A stretch of 64,000 nucleotides of DNA from positions 354,373,350 through 354,437,349 of the forward strand of contig NC_077227.1 in the NCBI RefSeq assembly GCF_027887165.1, given 5' to 3'. Source of the DNA: Monodelphis domestica. Lineage: Eukaryota; Chordata; Mammalia; Didelphimorphia; Didelphidae. The notes beneath the pieces were generated by a model. It searched no databases and was not told the DNA's origin. It was given only the letters and a program-made list of their open reading frames with translations. Below are positions 34,901 through 45,189 of this stretch, piece by piece; the stretch's first letter is position 1, and each line of letters starts with the position of its first letter. The translations under genes and the position numbers were made by a program.

Positions 34901-35893
34901 CTTTCATTATTAGTATATCATAATTCCACTTGTGATCAATTTCCATAATTACTTGTCTATTAGTCACTTAACTCCAGGTGATCTCTAGGATGCCCTTATC
35001 CTAATATCACTTTTTTCTTTTCATTACACCTCATCTAAGAGTATCCATATTATGTTCAACTTCTGGTGCATGGATCTTCCCTCCTTTCAATATTTTAATA
35101 TCTTCTTAATTTAATGTTCCTCTACCTCCTTACTTGCCTATGTTATTTCTTTAAATTAAGGTTTATACTTATAAAACTATATTCTTGTTTTGAATCCTCC
35201 CAAATCTCACAGATGCCTGTAAGGGGTCAGATTCAACCTTATATTATCTAATTTGCCTTCTTTACTAACCATACTTTGTGTATAGACATATGAAATTATT
35301 TTTCTTCTGTCTCTTCTCTTGGTTTTTATCTCATCTGAATTACTGTTCTGCTCCACTGATATTCTAATTCAAATGTTGTATCTACTATACTTTTGTATTT
35401 GGCTTGGCAGATACAGCCGAGCAGTTACCTGCCTTCTTCCATTTTCCATTTAAAGCTTTCTTGATCAGACTTGCAAGACCAGAAAAAAAAAAACCAAAAC
35501 ATTTTTTGCTGACCTTCAAAAAGTGCACTTTATGCCTGGCCAAGACCCCATCATTTCTTTATTGTCAGTCATGATCCAGGAATTTGAGTCTTATTCTCAG
35601 ACATCATCTTCTTAACCAAATCCACCTTTGTTCTTGTTGGTAGCAGTGGCAAAATAGAAACAAAATACCCCCCCCAAATGTGGAAAAAATACTTGCTGCA
35701 TCTCTTTTATGCCTTGCCTCTATAATTTCATAATCTCAAGCAACTTTTTTCCTAAGTTTCTTGGGGTGGCATCCCTTTTTCCTATACTCCCATCAGGAGT
35801 TAATAGTGGTCACCACATCTGAAAAGTCTTGACATTCTCTTGGTTATATCCTTGGAAAAAGAGGCTGTGTAGGAAGGAGTAAGAACTAGCTTT

Positions 35894-36147
35894 GTGGCAG
35901 CTAGATGGTATAGTAGATAGAGCACTGGGTCTGAAGTCAGGAAGTCTCCTCTTCCTGAGTTCAAATTCAGCCTTGGACACTTACTAGCTAGGTGACTGTG
36001 AGCAAGTCACTTAACCTTTTGCCTCAGTTTCCTTATCCATAAAAATGGGCTGGAGAAGGAAGTGGCAAATCATTCCAGTATCTTTGCCCAGAAACTCCAA
36101 ATGGAGGCACAAAGAGTTACATACTACTGAAAATAACTGAATAAGTG
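35894..36147 (+). mobile_element. MAR1-type SINE with RTE-like tail
   Basis: GGCAGCTAGATGGTATAGTA, TCTGAAGTCAGGAAGTCTCC, GACTGTGAGCAAGTCAC, TGGAGAAGGAAGTGGCAAAT, CAGTATCTTTGCCCAGAAAC. Duplications CTAGCTTT flank it (35886-35893, 36148-36155). Confidence 0.87.
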
Positions 36148-36149
36148 CT

Positions 36150-36330
36150 AGCTTTAAAATCAGAGAAACTAAGTTCAAATTCCAGGTCTATTTCTTACTA
36201 ATTTTAATGGGCAAGTAGTAGACTTCGGTAAGATATTTAACCTCACTGGGTCTTGGTTTCTTCTTCTATAAAAGAAATTTGTACCTGGTAATCTCTAAGA
36301 TTCTTTACAGCTCTAAATCCATACTATGGA
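36150..36330 (+). mobile_element. MIR3-type SINE relic
   Basis: TAAGTTCAAATTCCAGGTCT, CTCACTGGGTCTTGGTTTCT, TGGTAATCTCTAAGATTCTT, TACAGCTCTAAATCC. Confidence 0.6.
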
Positions 36331-36503
36331 AAGACATCCTACTTCTCTGATGTTCATGTCACCTCAATAGATGGGTACTTCCAGTATTCTTCAGGACACA
36401 GTCACTGACTATCACTTATTAATTGACTGATTCATACGTAGACTTATCCTGTAGATATAGATCCAAGAGGGGATCATTTACTTCAACCCCTTACTTTAAA
36501 AAT

Positions 36504-36725
36504 AGGCAGCTAGGTGACTCAGTGGATAGATAGCCAGGTCTGAAGTTAGGAGGTCCATCATTCAAATTTGACCTCAAATACTTCCCTATATTTCAAATCT
36601 TGTCTCAGATACTTCTTAACTGTGGGACCCTGGATAAGTCACAACTCCAGTTGCCAAGCTTTTACCATTCTTCTACCTTGGAACTGATAAGACAAAAGGT
36701 GCTAAGGATTAAAAAATAAATAAAA
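36504..36725 (+). mobile_element. Poly(A) marsupial SINE with an internal duplication
   Basis: GGCAGCTAGGTGACTCAGTG, GAAGTTAGGAGGTCC, then the B-box region occurs twice (ATTCAAATTTGACCTC and TTTCAAATCTTGTCTC, about 30 bp apart), followed by ACCTTGGAACTGATAAGACA and an A-rich tail. Confidence 0.75.
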
Positions 36726-37024
36726 TAAAATTGAAGAACTAAAGTTGGCCCAGAGGAGATATGATTTGTCCACATTTCCATAGGCTAATCCTCTGATAGC
36801 TACTGAGCAAATCTGTGGCCCTGCTGATCCACAACATACCCCTTGCCTCATTTGATTTTTCTTCAGAGGGAATGAGACTACTCCTCTATCGGAAAAATCA
36901 TATTCCTGAAGAAATATTTGTTGAATTGAATTCCTTCTAATTCAGGAGCCTTGGGGAGCTACTGGCAGAGGTTAGTCCATAGAAATTCTGAGCTAAGATT
37001 GTACCAAGTTCCTTTTGGTATATG

Positions 37025-37260
37025 GTATAATAAATAAAAGTGTTCAATTTGGAGTCAGGAAGACCCTAATTTGAATATTTCCCCTATCTGTTTGACCCTG
37101 GAAAGATCACTTAATCACAGTTTCCTTAGTTTCTATTATTAGAGGATATTAATAGAACCTACTTTGAAAGATTGTTGTGAGGATCAAATATGATAATGTA
37201 CATAAAGTGCTTTGTAAACCTTTAAGTGCTATACAAATGAATATTGTTATTAAATCACAT
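37025..37260 (+). mobile_element. MIR SINE relic
   Basis: TTCAATTTGGAGTCAGGAAG, TGTTTGACCCTGGAAAGATC, AGATTGTTGTGAGGATCAAA, TAAAGTGCTTTGTAAACCTT, AGTGCTATACAAATG. Confidence 0.75.
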
Positions 37261-37919
37261 AAAATATATGTTAGTTGTTATTTTTGTTGTTGATCATGGG
37301 TTTGAAGATGTTAAAATATTGTTTAAATGGCAGTTAGCCTTAGTTTGACCTCAGAAAGGGTAAATTTAAATAGTTCCAAAAGGAACATTAGTTTTCAGTA
37401 ATCATTTATACACCTTTTCGGTGGCCCCCTTCAGTTGTTCCTAAATGATAGACCCTTATCTTCATTGCTGCCTGTCCTTCAGATGGCAGTGATAATGAAT
37501 TTCCACCCCTTTTATGGGTAGGAGTTCAGAATGCTTTTAACCCACATCTGCCCACCGATACCTCTCTGTATAATGCAGTGGCTCCAAATAACATCTTCCT
37601 TCCTAGAGTATGCCATCTGTATGGGAGCTTTGAGAATCTATCATGACTGGAAATATTTTTCCCCACCACTAGATACTTTTGTATCACCTCTGTACCCTAC
37701 ATCACTTTACAAAGTCTCAAAAGGCATGAAGAGGAACTCCTTGGAACTCTGGTTCTCATAGTATGAAGCCTCAGCTGTATGAATAAAGCAGCTTTCAGTA
37801 ACATTTATTCAGTAAATATTCACTAAATGATAGGACTCCTGTGCTAAGTGCTGAGCCAGCTGCTAAGATGGATGAAAGAATAAAGCGTTATAAAAGGAAC
37901 ACTAGAAAAAAAGTCAAAT

Positions 37920-38215
37920 GTCTTCCCTTTGCCTCTTCAAAGGATTATCAAAGATTTAGGGATAGAAGAGATCATAGGGGTTATTTTGTTCAATTGCCTC
38001 AGTTTATATATGAATAAATTGAAGCCAAGAGAGGTTAAATGACTACGCTATGATCAGTCTTTGGCACTCTGGATTTGAACGATAGTCTAGTGTCCTCAGT
38101 GCCATGAGATCTTTGGGAAACTATCCCCCCCCCCTCTTTAATCCTCAGTTTCTTCTTCTGTAAAAATGAGTAGGTTGGACCAAATGATCTCTAAGGCACC
38201 TCCTATTTCTAATGT
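37920..38215. mobile_element. Two MIR/MIR3 relics in opposite orientation
   Basis: 37925-38105 is reverse (CAATTGCCTCAGTTTATATA, GAAGCCAAGAGAGGTTAAAT). 38140-38215 is forward (TCCTCAGTTTCTTCTTCTGT, TTGGACCAAATGATCTCTAA). Confidence 0.6.
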
Positions 38216-38860
38216 TCTATGGCAGAGTCCCTTCCCTCAGGTCACTCATAATTTAGTAGGGGAAACACAACAGGTATATAAAGGAATGATAGGGGGTAGA
38301 CTTAGGACCATGAAGGGAGGGATTTCCAGAGTGCCATGTGTAAGGAAGGAGGAAATGGAACATCTTGCATGTGAAACAACAAAAAGCCAGGATGGCAGCA
38401 CCAAAAGTAGCTGAAAGGGGGATCACATCTGGACAGGAAATCACTTTTAGGTGGCTAGATGGCAATCGGGAAAGGCAGCCTGAAGCATTGCCATTTGGAT
38501 AGTATGAGAGAACCCCAACCTCCAGGGCTGAAGTCCTCCATGCTGCTTGTCTTGCTTTTGGTAAATCAAGTCCAGTTTATGGGCCAAAATAGATTACTCA
38601 CAGTTAATTCTAATAATTCATGACTATTTTAAGGTCTGTTTGAGTTAGACCCTAAGTGGGAGAGCATTCCAGGCAGGAAGGTGTAAAACATATGGGTGGT
38701 TTGGTGAGACAACCATTGACCTGGAGCATAGAGTACATGAATGGGAGTGGTGAGAGAGAAGGTAGTTTATAAAGCCTGGTTGTGAGAGGACTTGAATGCC
38801 AGGCTAAGAGGCTCAGGCTTTATTAGGAGGGCAATATCTATGACAGAAAAGATGAAAAGG
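38215..38860 (+). repeat. Old unnamed interspersed repeat, decayed copy
   Basis: AGTAGGGGAAACACAACAG, GGGAGAGCATTCCAGGCAGG, GACCTGGAGCATAGAGTACA and ACTTGAATGCCAGGCTAAGA are in the family order. Confidence 0.55.
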
Positions 38861-39290
38861 GGCAGCTCTGTGGCATAGTAGATAGAGAGACACATTTGGA
38901 GTGAGGAAGATCCGAGTTTACATCTTTCTTGCCTTGGACACTATCTATGTGACCAGGAGCAACTCTCTTGTGATACTGCGCAGGTCACTTTCCCTCGGTG
39001 AGATTCAGTTTTTCTCCTCTGTAAAAGGAGGGGATCATACTAATCAGGGGCCAACAAACTAAGATCAAGGGCTAACTCCTGCACTAAGAGTTTGGGGACA
39101 CCTTGTTTATTGCTTCAGTTTTAAAAATGAGGAAACTAAAGTCCAAAGAATATAAGTGACTTGCCCAAGCCATGTTAACGAGCATTTATGAAGTACCTAC
39201 TACATGCAAGGCTTGGAACTAAGTCCTAGAGCTAGGATTTGAAGCAGGTCCTGTATCTTGAAATCTGGCACTGTTTACACTGGATAATAC
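38860..39290. mobile_element. SINE head (+) followed by reverse MIR relic
   Basis: 38862-39035: GGGGCAGCTCTGTGGCATAG, TGGAGTGAGGAAGATCCGAG, then a cytosine-rich decayed middle without the RTE tail. 39110-39285: reverse MIR (AAAAATGAGGAAACTAAAGT, TAGGATTTGAAGCAGGTCCT). Confidence 0.55.
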
Positions 39291-39439
39291 AGAGAGCAAA
39301 AGGGAGAGAAAGTCTTGTTGAATAGAATTATCCAACAGGACCGTGAACCTGTAAAATCCAGGTGATAGTTCACAGCCTAACAGGGAGATGAATAGCTCAG
39401 GAGTCTAGATAGATGGGAAAGATGGACAAAGCTATAAAC

Positions 39440-39560
39440 AGTTAGATGCTGAGTGACATCATTCTGTTTGGAATCAGAAACCTGAGTTCAAGTTCTAGTT
39501 CTTATCTCCTGTCCTTGTGACATTAGGCAAGACACTTTACCTCTAAATCTGTTCCTCCAG
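39440..39560 (+). mobile_element. MIR3-type SINE scrap
   Basis: TTTGGAATCAGAAACCTGAG, TTCAAGTTCTAGTTCTTATC, TGACATTAGGCAAGACACTT. Confidence 0.55.
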
Positions 39561-39573
39561 TTCAGATCAGATT

Positions 39574-39647
39574 AGATAAGGGAAGGTTTTAGCCTTAGCT
39601 AAATAGGTGCCAAGATAATGAAGGCATAGGTGGCATGTTTACAAAAT
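39574..39647 (+). repeat. 74-bp segment duplicated 1.5 kb downstream
   Basis: The segment matches 41073-41146 at 71 of 74 positions, with no gaps. It is the end of a CR1/L3-derived motif (AGGCATAGGTGGCATGTTTA) plus upstream sequence, but the CR1 match stops here at 39647, whereas at 41147 it continues. CR1/L3 copies in mammals are usually far more divergent, so this looks like a local duplication. Confidence 0.75.
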
Positions 39648-39710
39648 GGGAGTAATAGTTGTAATACAGAACTTATAGGTGTCTGGATGAATGAATGAGA
39701 AGGGATTATT

Positions 39711-39913
39711 ATTTTTTTTAAACCCTTACCTTCCATCTTGAAATGAATACTGTGTATTGGTTCCAAGGCAGAAGAATGGTAAGGGCTAGGCAATGGGGGT
39801 TAAGTGAACTGCTCGGGGTCACACAGCTGGGAAGTGTCTGAGGCCAGATTTGAACCTAGGACTTCCTGTCTCTAGGCCTGGTATTCTATCCACTTAGCTA
39901 CCCAGCTGCCCCC
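39711..39913 (-). mobile_element. Poly(A) tRNA-derived marsupial SINE (WSINE/SINE1 type), reverse
   Basis: T-rich start, CCCTTACCTTCCATCTTGAA, TGTATTGGTTCCAAGGCAGA, GGGGTCACACAGCTGGGAAG, CAGATTTGAACCTAGGACTT, then CTACCCAGCTGCCCCC. Confidence 0.88.
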
Positions 39914-40149
39914 ACATAAGGAGAAATTATATATAAATTGCAAGGTATAAAAATGTGAATTGTCATTTAAAAATAATGATTCAGATTCAGAAGCGTGGTC
40001 TAGTTCAGATAAGAGTCATAGATTTTACACAAATGTGTGTGTGCACATGTTTTAGGGAGAGAAGAAGAGGGAGAATATCTTATATACAGACTGTCTACTT
40101 CTCATGGTATAAGCACATAGCAGGTTTTTAATAAATGATTGTTGAATTT

Positions 40150-40350
40150 AATTAATAATGGAATCATAGGTTTATAGCTAAATCTGAAAGGAACCTTAGA
40201 AAGCATCAATTCCAACCTCTGTCATTTTTATAGATGGGGAAGAGAGAGGTTAAGTAACTTGTCCAAGATAATATAGATAGTAAAGAATAGAACCAAGATT
40301 TGAACTCAGGTCCTTGGATTGAAAAATCATCCTAGCGCCTTCCTAGACTG
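40150..40350 (-). mobile_element. MIR3-type SINE relic
   Basis: ATAATGGAATCATAGGTTTA, CTGAAAGGAACCTTAGAAAG, GAGAGAGGTTAAGTAACTTG, AGATTTGAACTCAGGTCCTT. Confidence 0.7.
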
Positions 40351-41072
40351 TCCTACTAAGCCCACAGATGTGGGGAGATGGAGAAAACAGGTACAGGGAC
40401 AGGTTGAGGTACTATGAGAATTAAATTAATATACAATAACTCCAAATGTTATATTTAATAATATTTATCAAAATAACTAAAATAAAAAAGTTAGAGTAAA
40501 CTCAGCCATGGTCACAAGAGAAGAAAGAGCCCCAGAGGGAAGAGTCCCAGAAACTTATAAACAATAACATAATAACGCAAACGTGAGGATGTAGGGAAAA
40601 GGATTCTGGGTAATGAAAAAGAATTCTGGGGAGTAGTCCTAGGGTTCAAGATTTTCCAAGTATACAGTACAGGAACAGTGGTTAGTTCTGATATAATCTC
40701 TAGCAGTTAGAGTGGAGACAATGATTCCCCCAAAAGTAGCTGAATGATAAAATAATAGAATGCTCAAAGATGCAGAATCTAGATTGGAATAAAGAATTTT
40801 ATCATGCCTTTTCCAACTCTGAAATACTATGAGATCCCCAAGACCCCTTTTTGCCCTCCCATCAGATCCAGGGTAGTACTCCTCCCATTCAGCCTCTCAA
40901 GCTGTACTTGCCAAACTTTAATGTCTGTGGTTTGAATGTTGGCTGCACACTGGGCAAACCCACACCACCAGATGGTAGATTCTCCTAATTGGTTACATCC
41001 TTTATAGTTCTTGGCAAGAACAATGCCTTAATGTATTTGCAAAGAGGGAGTGAGAAAGAGCAGGGAGACATC

Positions 41073-41960
41073 AGATAAGGGAAGGCTTTAGCCTTAGCTA
41101 AATAGTTACCAAGATAATGAAGGCATAGGTGGCATGTTTACAAAATATGTGAAGGACACAAAATTGGAAAGGATAGCTAATACCTTGGATGACAGAATTG
41201 GGTTGCAAAAATTTTTCACCAGGCTAGAATTATGAGCTGAAGCTAATAAGATGAAATTTAATGGGGATAAATGTAAAGTCCTTCATTTAGGCTTAGAAAA
41301 TCAACTGTGAAAGTAGAGTTGGGGCACTTGATGTTGAAATGACCTTGCGATTTTATACACTTCAGGTTTAACAGGAGTCTAGACTGATGTGGCAGACAAA
41401 AGAAAAAAAATTAAAGGAAATGAGAGCCCTCTGCTACCTTCTACCTTGCTCAGGCCACATTTGCAGGATATCTGTTTGGTTCTGGGTACCACATTTTAGG
41501 AGGGTATCAATAAGAGGGAGATGTCAAGGGAAGGGCAACCAGGACAAGAAGGGAAATGCAATCCATTTCATCCAAAAGTTAGTTGAAAGAACTGGGAACA
41601 TTTAGAAAGGGTTTAGGGAGCATATCATAGCTATCAGAAATTCTAAAGGACCTTCATGAATAATAAGGGCTAGAATAAAGGACAGTGGAAGAAAGCTATC
41701 AAAGAGCAGTTTTAAGCACCTTCTAAGGAAAAAGTTTAAAGTTGCCTAAAAGCAGCATAAGCTATCCTCACAACTTAATGAGTTCACTATCACTGGGCAG
41801 AATTGGGAGGAGGGGTGAAAGGAGAGAAGGTGGGGTGTTGAACCAGAGACCAAACAGGCACTTGTGAGGTATATTATAGAGAGTAATCCTATTCAAATAT
41901 TAATTAGACTAAATGTCCTTTGAAGTGCTTTCCAAGAAATCTGTAGATATCCATGGAGAC
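41073..41960 (+). mobile_element. CR1/L3 LINE relic, end of ORF2 and 3' region
   Basis: Frame pieces: DTKLERIANTLDDRIGLQK-like, then EANKMKFNGDKCKVLHLG, followed by CACATTTGCAGGATATCTGT, TTGGTTCTGGGTACCACATT, TTAGGAGGGTATCAATAAGA and AGGGCAACCAGGACAAGAAG in CR1/L3 order. Stops and indels are frequent. Confidence 0.82.
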
Positions 41961-41999
41961 CAAGAGAGAACTGATATGTCACATAAGACCATGGAAAGT

Positions 42000-42060
42000 A
42001 GGAGATTAATTAATTTAACAGCCATTTATTAAGCACTTATTATATGAAAACCTCTGTGGT
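42000..42060 (+). repeat. Fragment of the old unnamed repeat (5' tip)
   Basis: AACAGCCATTTATTAAGCAC followed by TTATTATATG. 42060-42145 is unassigned. Confidence 0.4.
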
Positions 42061-42149
42061 AGAATGTAGGATGATGTGAAAATAAAGTAAGCATAGGGTG
42101 TTTGTCCTGATGCACAAATATGCAATATTGCTTGATAAATTTAATGTAG

Positions 42150-42207
42150 AAAATTGATCAACCAACATTAAGCACTTACTACGTTCCAGAAACTGTTAGA
42201 TACCAGG

Positions 42208-42276
<69 letters not shown>

Positions 42277-43300
42277 TGATTCCTGCCTTAAGGGAATGTT
42301 CGATCTAATGAGAAACAATATCTGTATAAATGGGTACATTTAGAATAGCTGGAAGGTAGCCTTAGAGGGTAAGGCATTAGCAGGTGAGTGAGGAGGAGAG
42401 AAAGTTCAGGGTCTCTTGCAGAAGGTGTTTCACCTGAGATTTGAAGGAACCCAGGATTCTAAGGAAGGAAGGAGGGAATTTCTGGGAGAGAGAACAGTCA
42501 TTGCAAAGGTATTGAAATAAGACGTAGGTGGACTGAAGAGTGCCTAGAAGGTGGTCTTGGTGATAAAGCAGAAAAGGGCTAGATTATAGAGAGCTATACA
42601 TTCCAAAGATTTTATATTTGATGCTAGAGGTAATAGGGAGCCAATAGAGGTTATTAAATTTTGAGGTAACAAAATTGAAATATATTTTAGGAAAATCACT
42701 TTGACAGATGCCTAGAAGACAGTGGATTAGAATGGGAATCCACGAGAAGGATAATGGACTACCAAGGTATCAAGCCTGAATGTCTGAGAGGAGGATGATA
42801 GTGCCTCAGAAGGGAAGATGAGATGGGGGAGGAGGAAATGAAGATAATGATTTCTGTTTTGGATATGCTGAGTTTGAGATGTTTATAGGACATGCAGTTC
42901 AAATTGTCAAATAGGCAGTTGCTTATTTGGGACTATAGCTCAGGAAAAAAATTAGAACTGCATATATAGATTTGGGTGTCACCCCCTTAGGGACAGTAAT
43001 AGAATGAATAGGAGCTGGTGAGATTGTCAAATGCAAGAGGATAGGAAGAGAAGAGAGTGCCTTGGGTGACACTCACAGTTAAGATGTGGGATGTAGATGA
43101 ATAGGAAACAAACCAAAAGAGAGCGGTGCTATACTATAAAAATCCAGAGAGGGGAATAGGTTATCAACATGGTCAGATGCTGCAGAGAAGTAAAAAAATG
43201 ATAAGGAGTGAGAAAAGCCCATCCAATTTGGCAATGAAGGGATAATTTCTTAATTTTATTGGGAGCAGTTTTAGTTGACTGATGAAGTCAGAAAGCAGAT
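42150..43300 (+). repeat. Old unnamed interspersed repeat, long copy with an (AC)n
   Basis: Starts CAACATTAAGCACTTACTAC; then the microsatellite, TAAGGGAATGTTCGATCTAA, TTGAAGGAACCCAGGATTCT, GATGCTAGAGGTAATAGGGA, TAGGAAAATCACTTTGACAG, TTTGAGATGTTTATAGGACA, AGATGCTGCAGAGAAGTAAA. There is no open frame over 100 codons. 43300-43900 may be a divergent continuation. Confidence 0.7.
42209..42274 (+). repeat. (AC)33 microsatellite
   Basis: Sixty-six bases of uninterrupted AC, likely length-polymorphic. Confidence 0.98.
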
Positions 43301-43959
43301 TGCAGAATGTTTAGAGGAGACATGGAGGTGTTACTCTAGATGGACTTTTCAGCTTAACTAAGAAGGAGAGGATAACCACAGTAAGAAGAACTCAAAGTTC
43401 TAGGTGAAATCAGAGGAATCAAATAATTTCTCAGTTGAGAGAATAATAAAGAATTAATGAAAGAGAAGCTACTAAGCCTATATCTTTGACAGGGATGTAG
43501 GGCATTGCAGGCAAGGAAAACATTTAAGCCAGAGAGAGGGGGAAGAACAGCATTAGATTGTAGGGAACCTTGAATGCCAAGTTAAGGAATTTCATCTTTT
43601 TTAACATATAGTGGGGAATAGTTACAAGGATTCAAGCAGAACAGAAACTTGAGCAAAGCTATGCATAAAGAAAATGTCTGGCAATAGGATGTATTGGAAA
43701 AAGGAAACTGGTGGCATGTAGATTGGTCAGGAAGTTATGGTAATGGCCAAAATGTATTACATTGTCATAAAAGGTGGACAGTGGTGAGTGTCTGTACCAA
43801 GTTAGCAGTGGAAATAGAAATGAGAAGCCAGTGCCATCAGGATCTGGTATGGAGGATGGAACTGGACAATAAGAATTGATGGTTCAAATACCATAATTTC
43901 AGAGTTTTAAACAGAAACTGAAATCTTAGAAATAAATACAAGCAGAGAAGGGTAGTAAT

Positions 43960-44155
43960 AGTGGATCTACATTTCGGCCAGAGATCCAGGACACCTGAGT
44001 GCCAGTCCTTGCCCTGTCATTAACTTACTATATGACTTTGGGTAACATTTTTCTCCTCTCTGGATCTTGGATCCTTTAGCTATAAAACAAAGAGATTATA
44101 CTAGAGCAATGATTTTCAAGGACCCTTTCCAGCTGTGACAATCTATGTTCTATAA
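43960..44155 (+). mobile_element. MIR3-type SINE relic
   Basis: TGAGTGCCAGTCCTTGCCCT, GACTTTGGGTAACATTTTTC, CTGGATCTTGGATCC, then CCCTTTCCAGCTGTGACAAT, CTATGTTCTAT. Confidence 0.7.
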
Positions 44156-44459
44156 CTTGGAAAGTCATGTTTTTCCATATCATTTGATAGATGCTGAGAC
44201 ATTAAGCAACACTTTTCCACTGAGAAGTTTGGCTTCTGTTTTAAAGGGACTCTGGCCAAATAAAATGCTTTTTATCCATTCTACTAATGCTTTGGGGGAT
44301 TAGTGACTAAAACAAAAAAACTGTTTCTTGGGTAAGTTTTTTAATTCAGAATTTATGTTTTGGCCTTTAAGTCTGAATCCTTGATGTTTTCTAACTGTGT
44401 AGCTTTGAGGCTTAATTTGTCGAGGACTCAGTTTCCTCATTAGTAAAACTTTGGGTTTG

Positions 44460-44680
44460 TACTAAATAAACTCCCACAAGATCATTGTTTTAGAACTGGA
44501 AAGGATCTTAGAGATTCTCTAGTCCAATCTGTTTATTTTTTATAGATTAAAACACTGAGGGCAAAGAGGTTATAACTTGACGATGATTACATAGTTAGTA
44601 GCAAAGTTGGGATTTAAACTCAGGTCCATTGACTCCAAATCTAGCCTTCTTTCTTCTAAAGTCAATTTTAGCTCTCAATC
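44460..44680 (-). mobile_element. MIR3-type SINE relic
   Basis: GAACTGGAAAGGATCTTAGA, GATTCTCTAGTCCAATCTG, AACACTGAGGGCAAAGAGG, ACTCAGGTCCATTGACTCCA, ATCTAGCCTTCTTTC. Confidence 0.75.
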
Positions 44681-44711
44681 CTTTATAGTTTTATATGCTA
44701 TATATTTCACT

Positions 44712-44967
44712 TAGAGATAGCTAGCTGGCAGAGTAGCTAGAGTGGCAGACACAGTCAGAAAGACTCATCATCCTGAGTTCAAATCTGGCCTCAGATACTA
44801 TACTTCCTAGCTGGGTGACCCTGAAAAAGTCACTTAACCATGTTTGCCTCAGTGCCCTTACCTGTAAAAATGAGCTGAAGAAAGAAATGGCAAACTATTC
44901 CAGAATCTTTGCCAAGAAAATCCCAAATGGGATCATGAAAAATTGGACACAACTCAAAAAAAAAATC
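44712..44967 (+). mobile_element. MAR1-type SINE with RTE-like tail
   Basis: TAGCTAGCTGGCAGAGTAGC, AATCTGGCCTCAGATACTAT, GGTGACCCTGAAAAAGTCAC, AGAAATGGCAAACTATTCCA, AATCTTTGCCAAGAAAATCC, AAATGGGATCATGAAAAATT. Flanked by TTTCACT (44705-44711, 44968-44974). Confidence 0.82.
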
Positions 44968-45189
44968 TTTCACTCAATCTATCTTACTTCACTAACTTTG
45001 TAAGAACACATCTTCAGTTTGTCACTCAAAACTTTCTGGCCTCATTTTATACTTCTATCCAACCTCATCTTCAGTAATCTTCTCAAAAACATCAATTTTA
45101 GGCAGCCAAAGTTTCCTCATTAACTGTAATACATCCCCAACTCCAAACTCTTGCTCTTGTTCCTTACATCAAAGAGGCAGCTTGGTATA

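Larger units (their letters stand above)
31880..35875 (-). mobile_element. Long CR1/L3 LINE relic, about 3.9 kb including later insertions
   Basis: The minus strand reads CR1-clade ORF2 from about 35870 down to the 3' end near 31880. RT motifs are recognisable: at about 33850-33690 the translation gives SCPDDLYHKILK, then DVIAEPLSLVFDRS, a stop and RTGEE, matching the early RT blocks; further down come PCFKVS-type, KLNMS-type and LYSGPE-type segments seen as their reverse (ATTCTTGATGAATCCATGCT, CATCTTGTTCATAAGGATAC, CTTCTCCTGGCTAAATATCC). The part beyond 34000 is the less certain 5' portion. It is broken by many stops. Insertions: SINEs at 32689-32890 and 33288-33502, and a MIR at 34680-34900. 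CR1/L3 is very old in mammals, so such length in one copy is notable. Confidence 0.8.

Noticed and set aside
42209-42274. CRISPR-like or satellite array
   Set aside because: It is a plain dinucleotide microsatellite without spacers; the sequence is mammalian.
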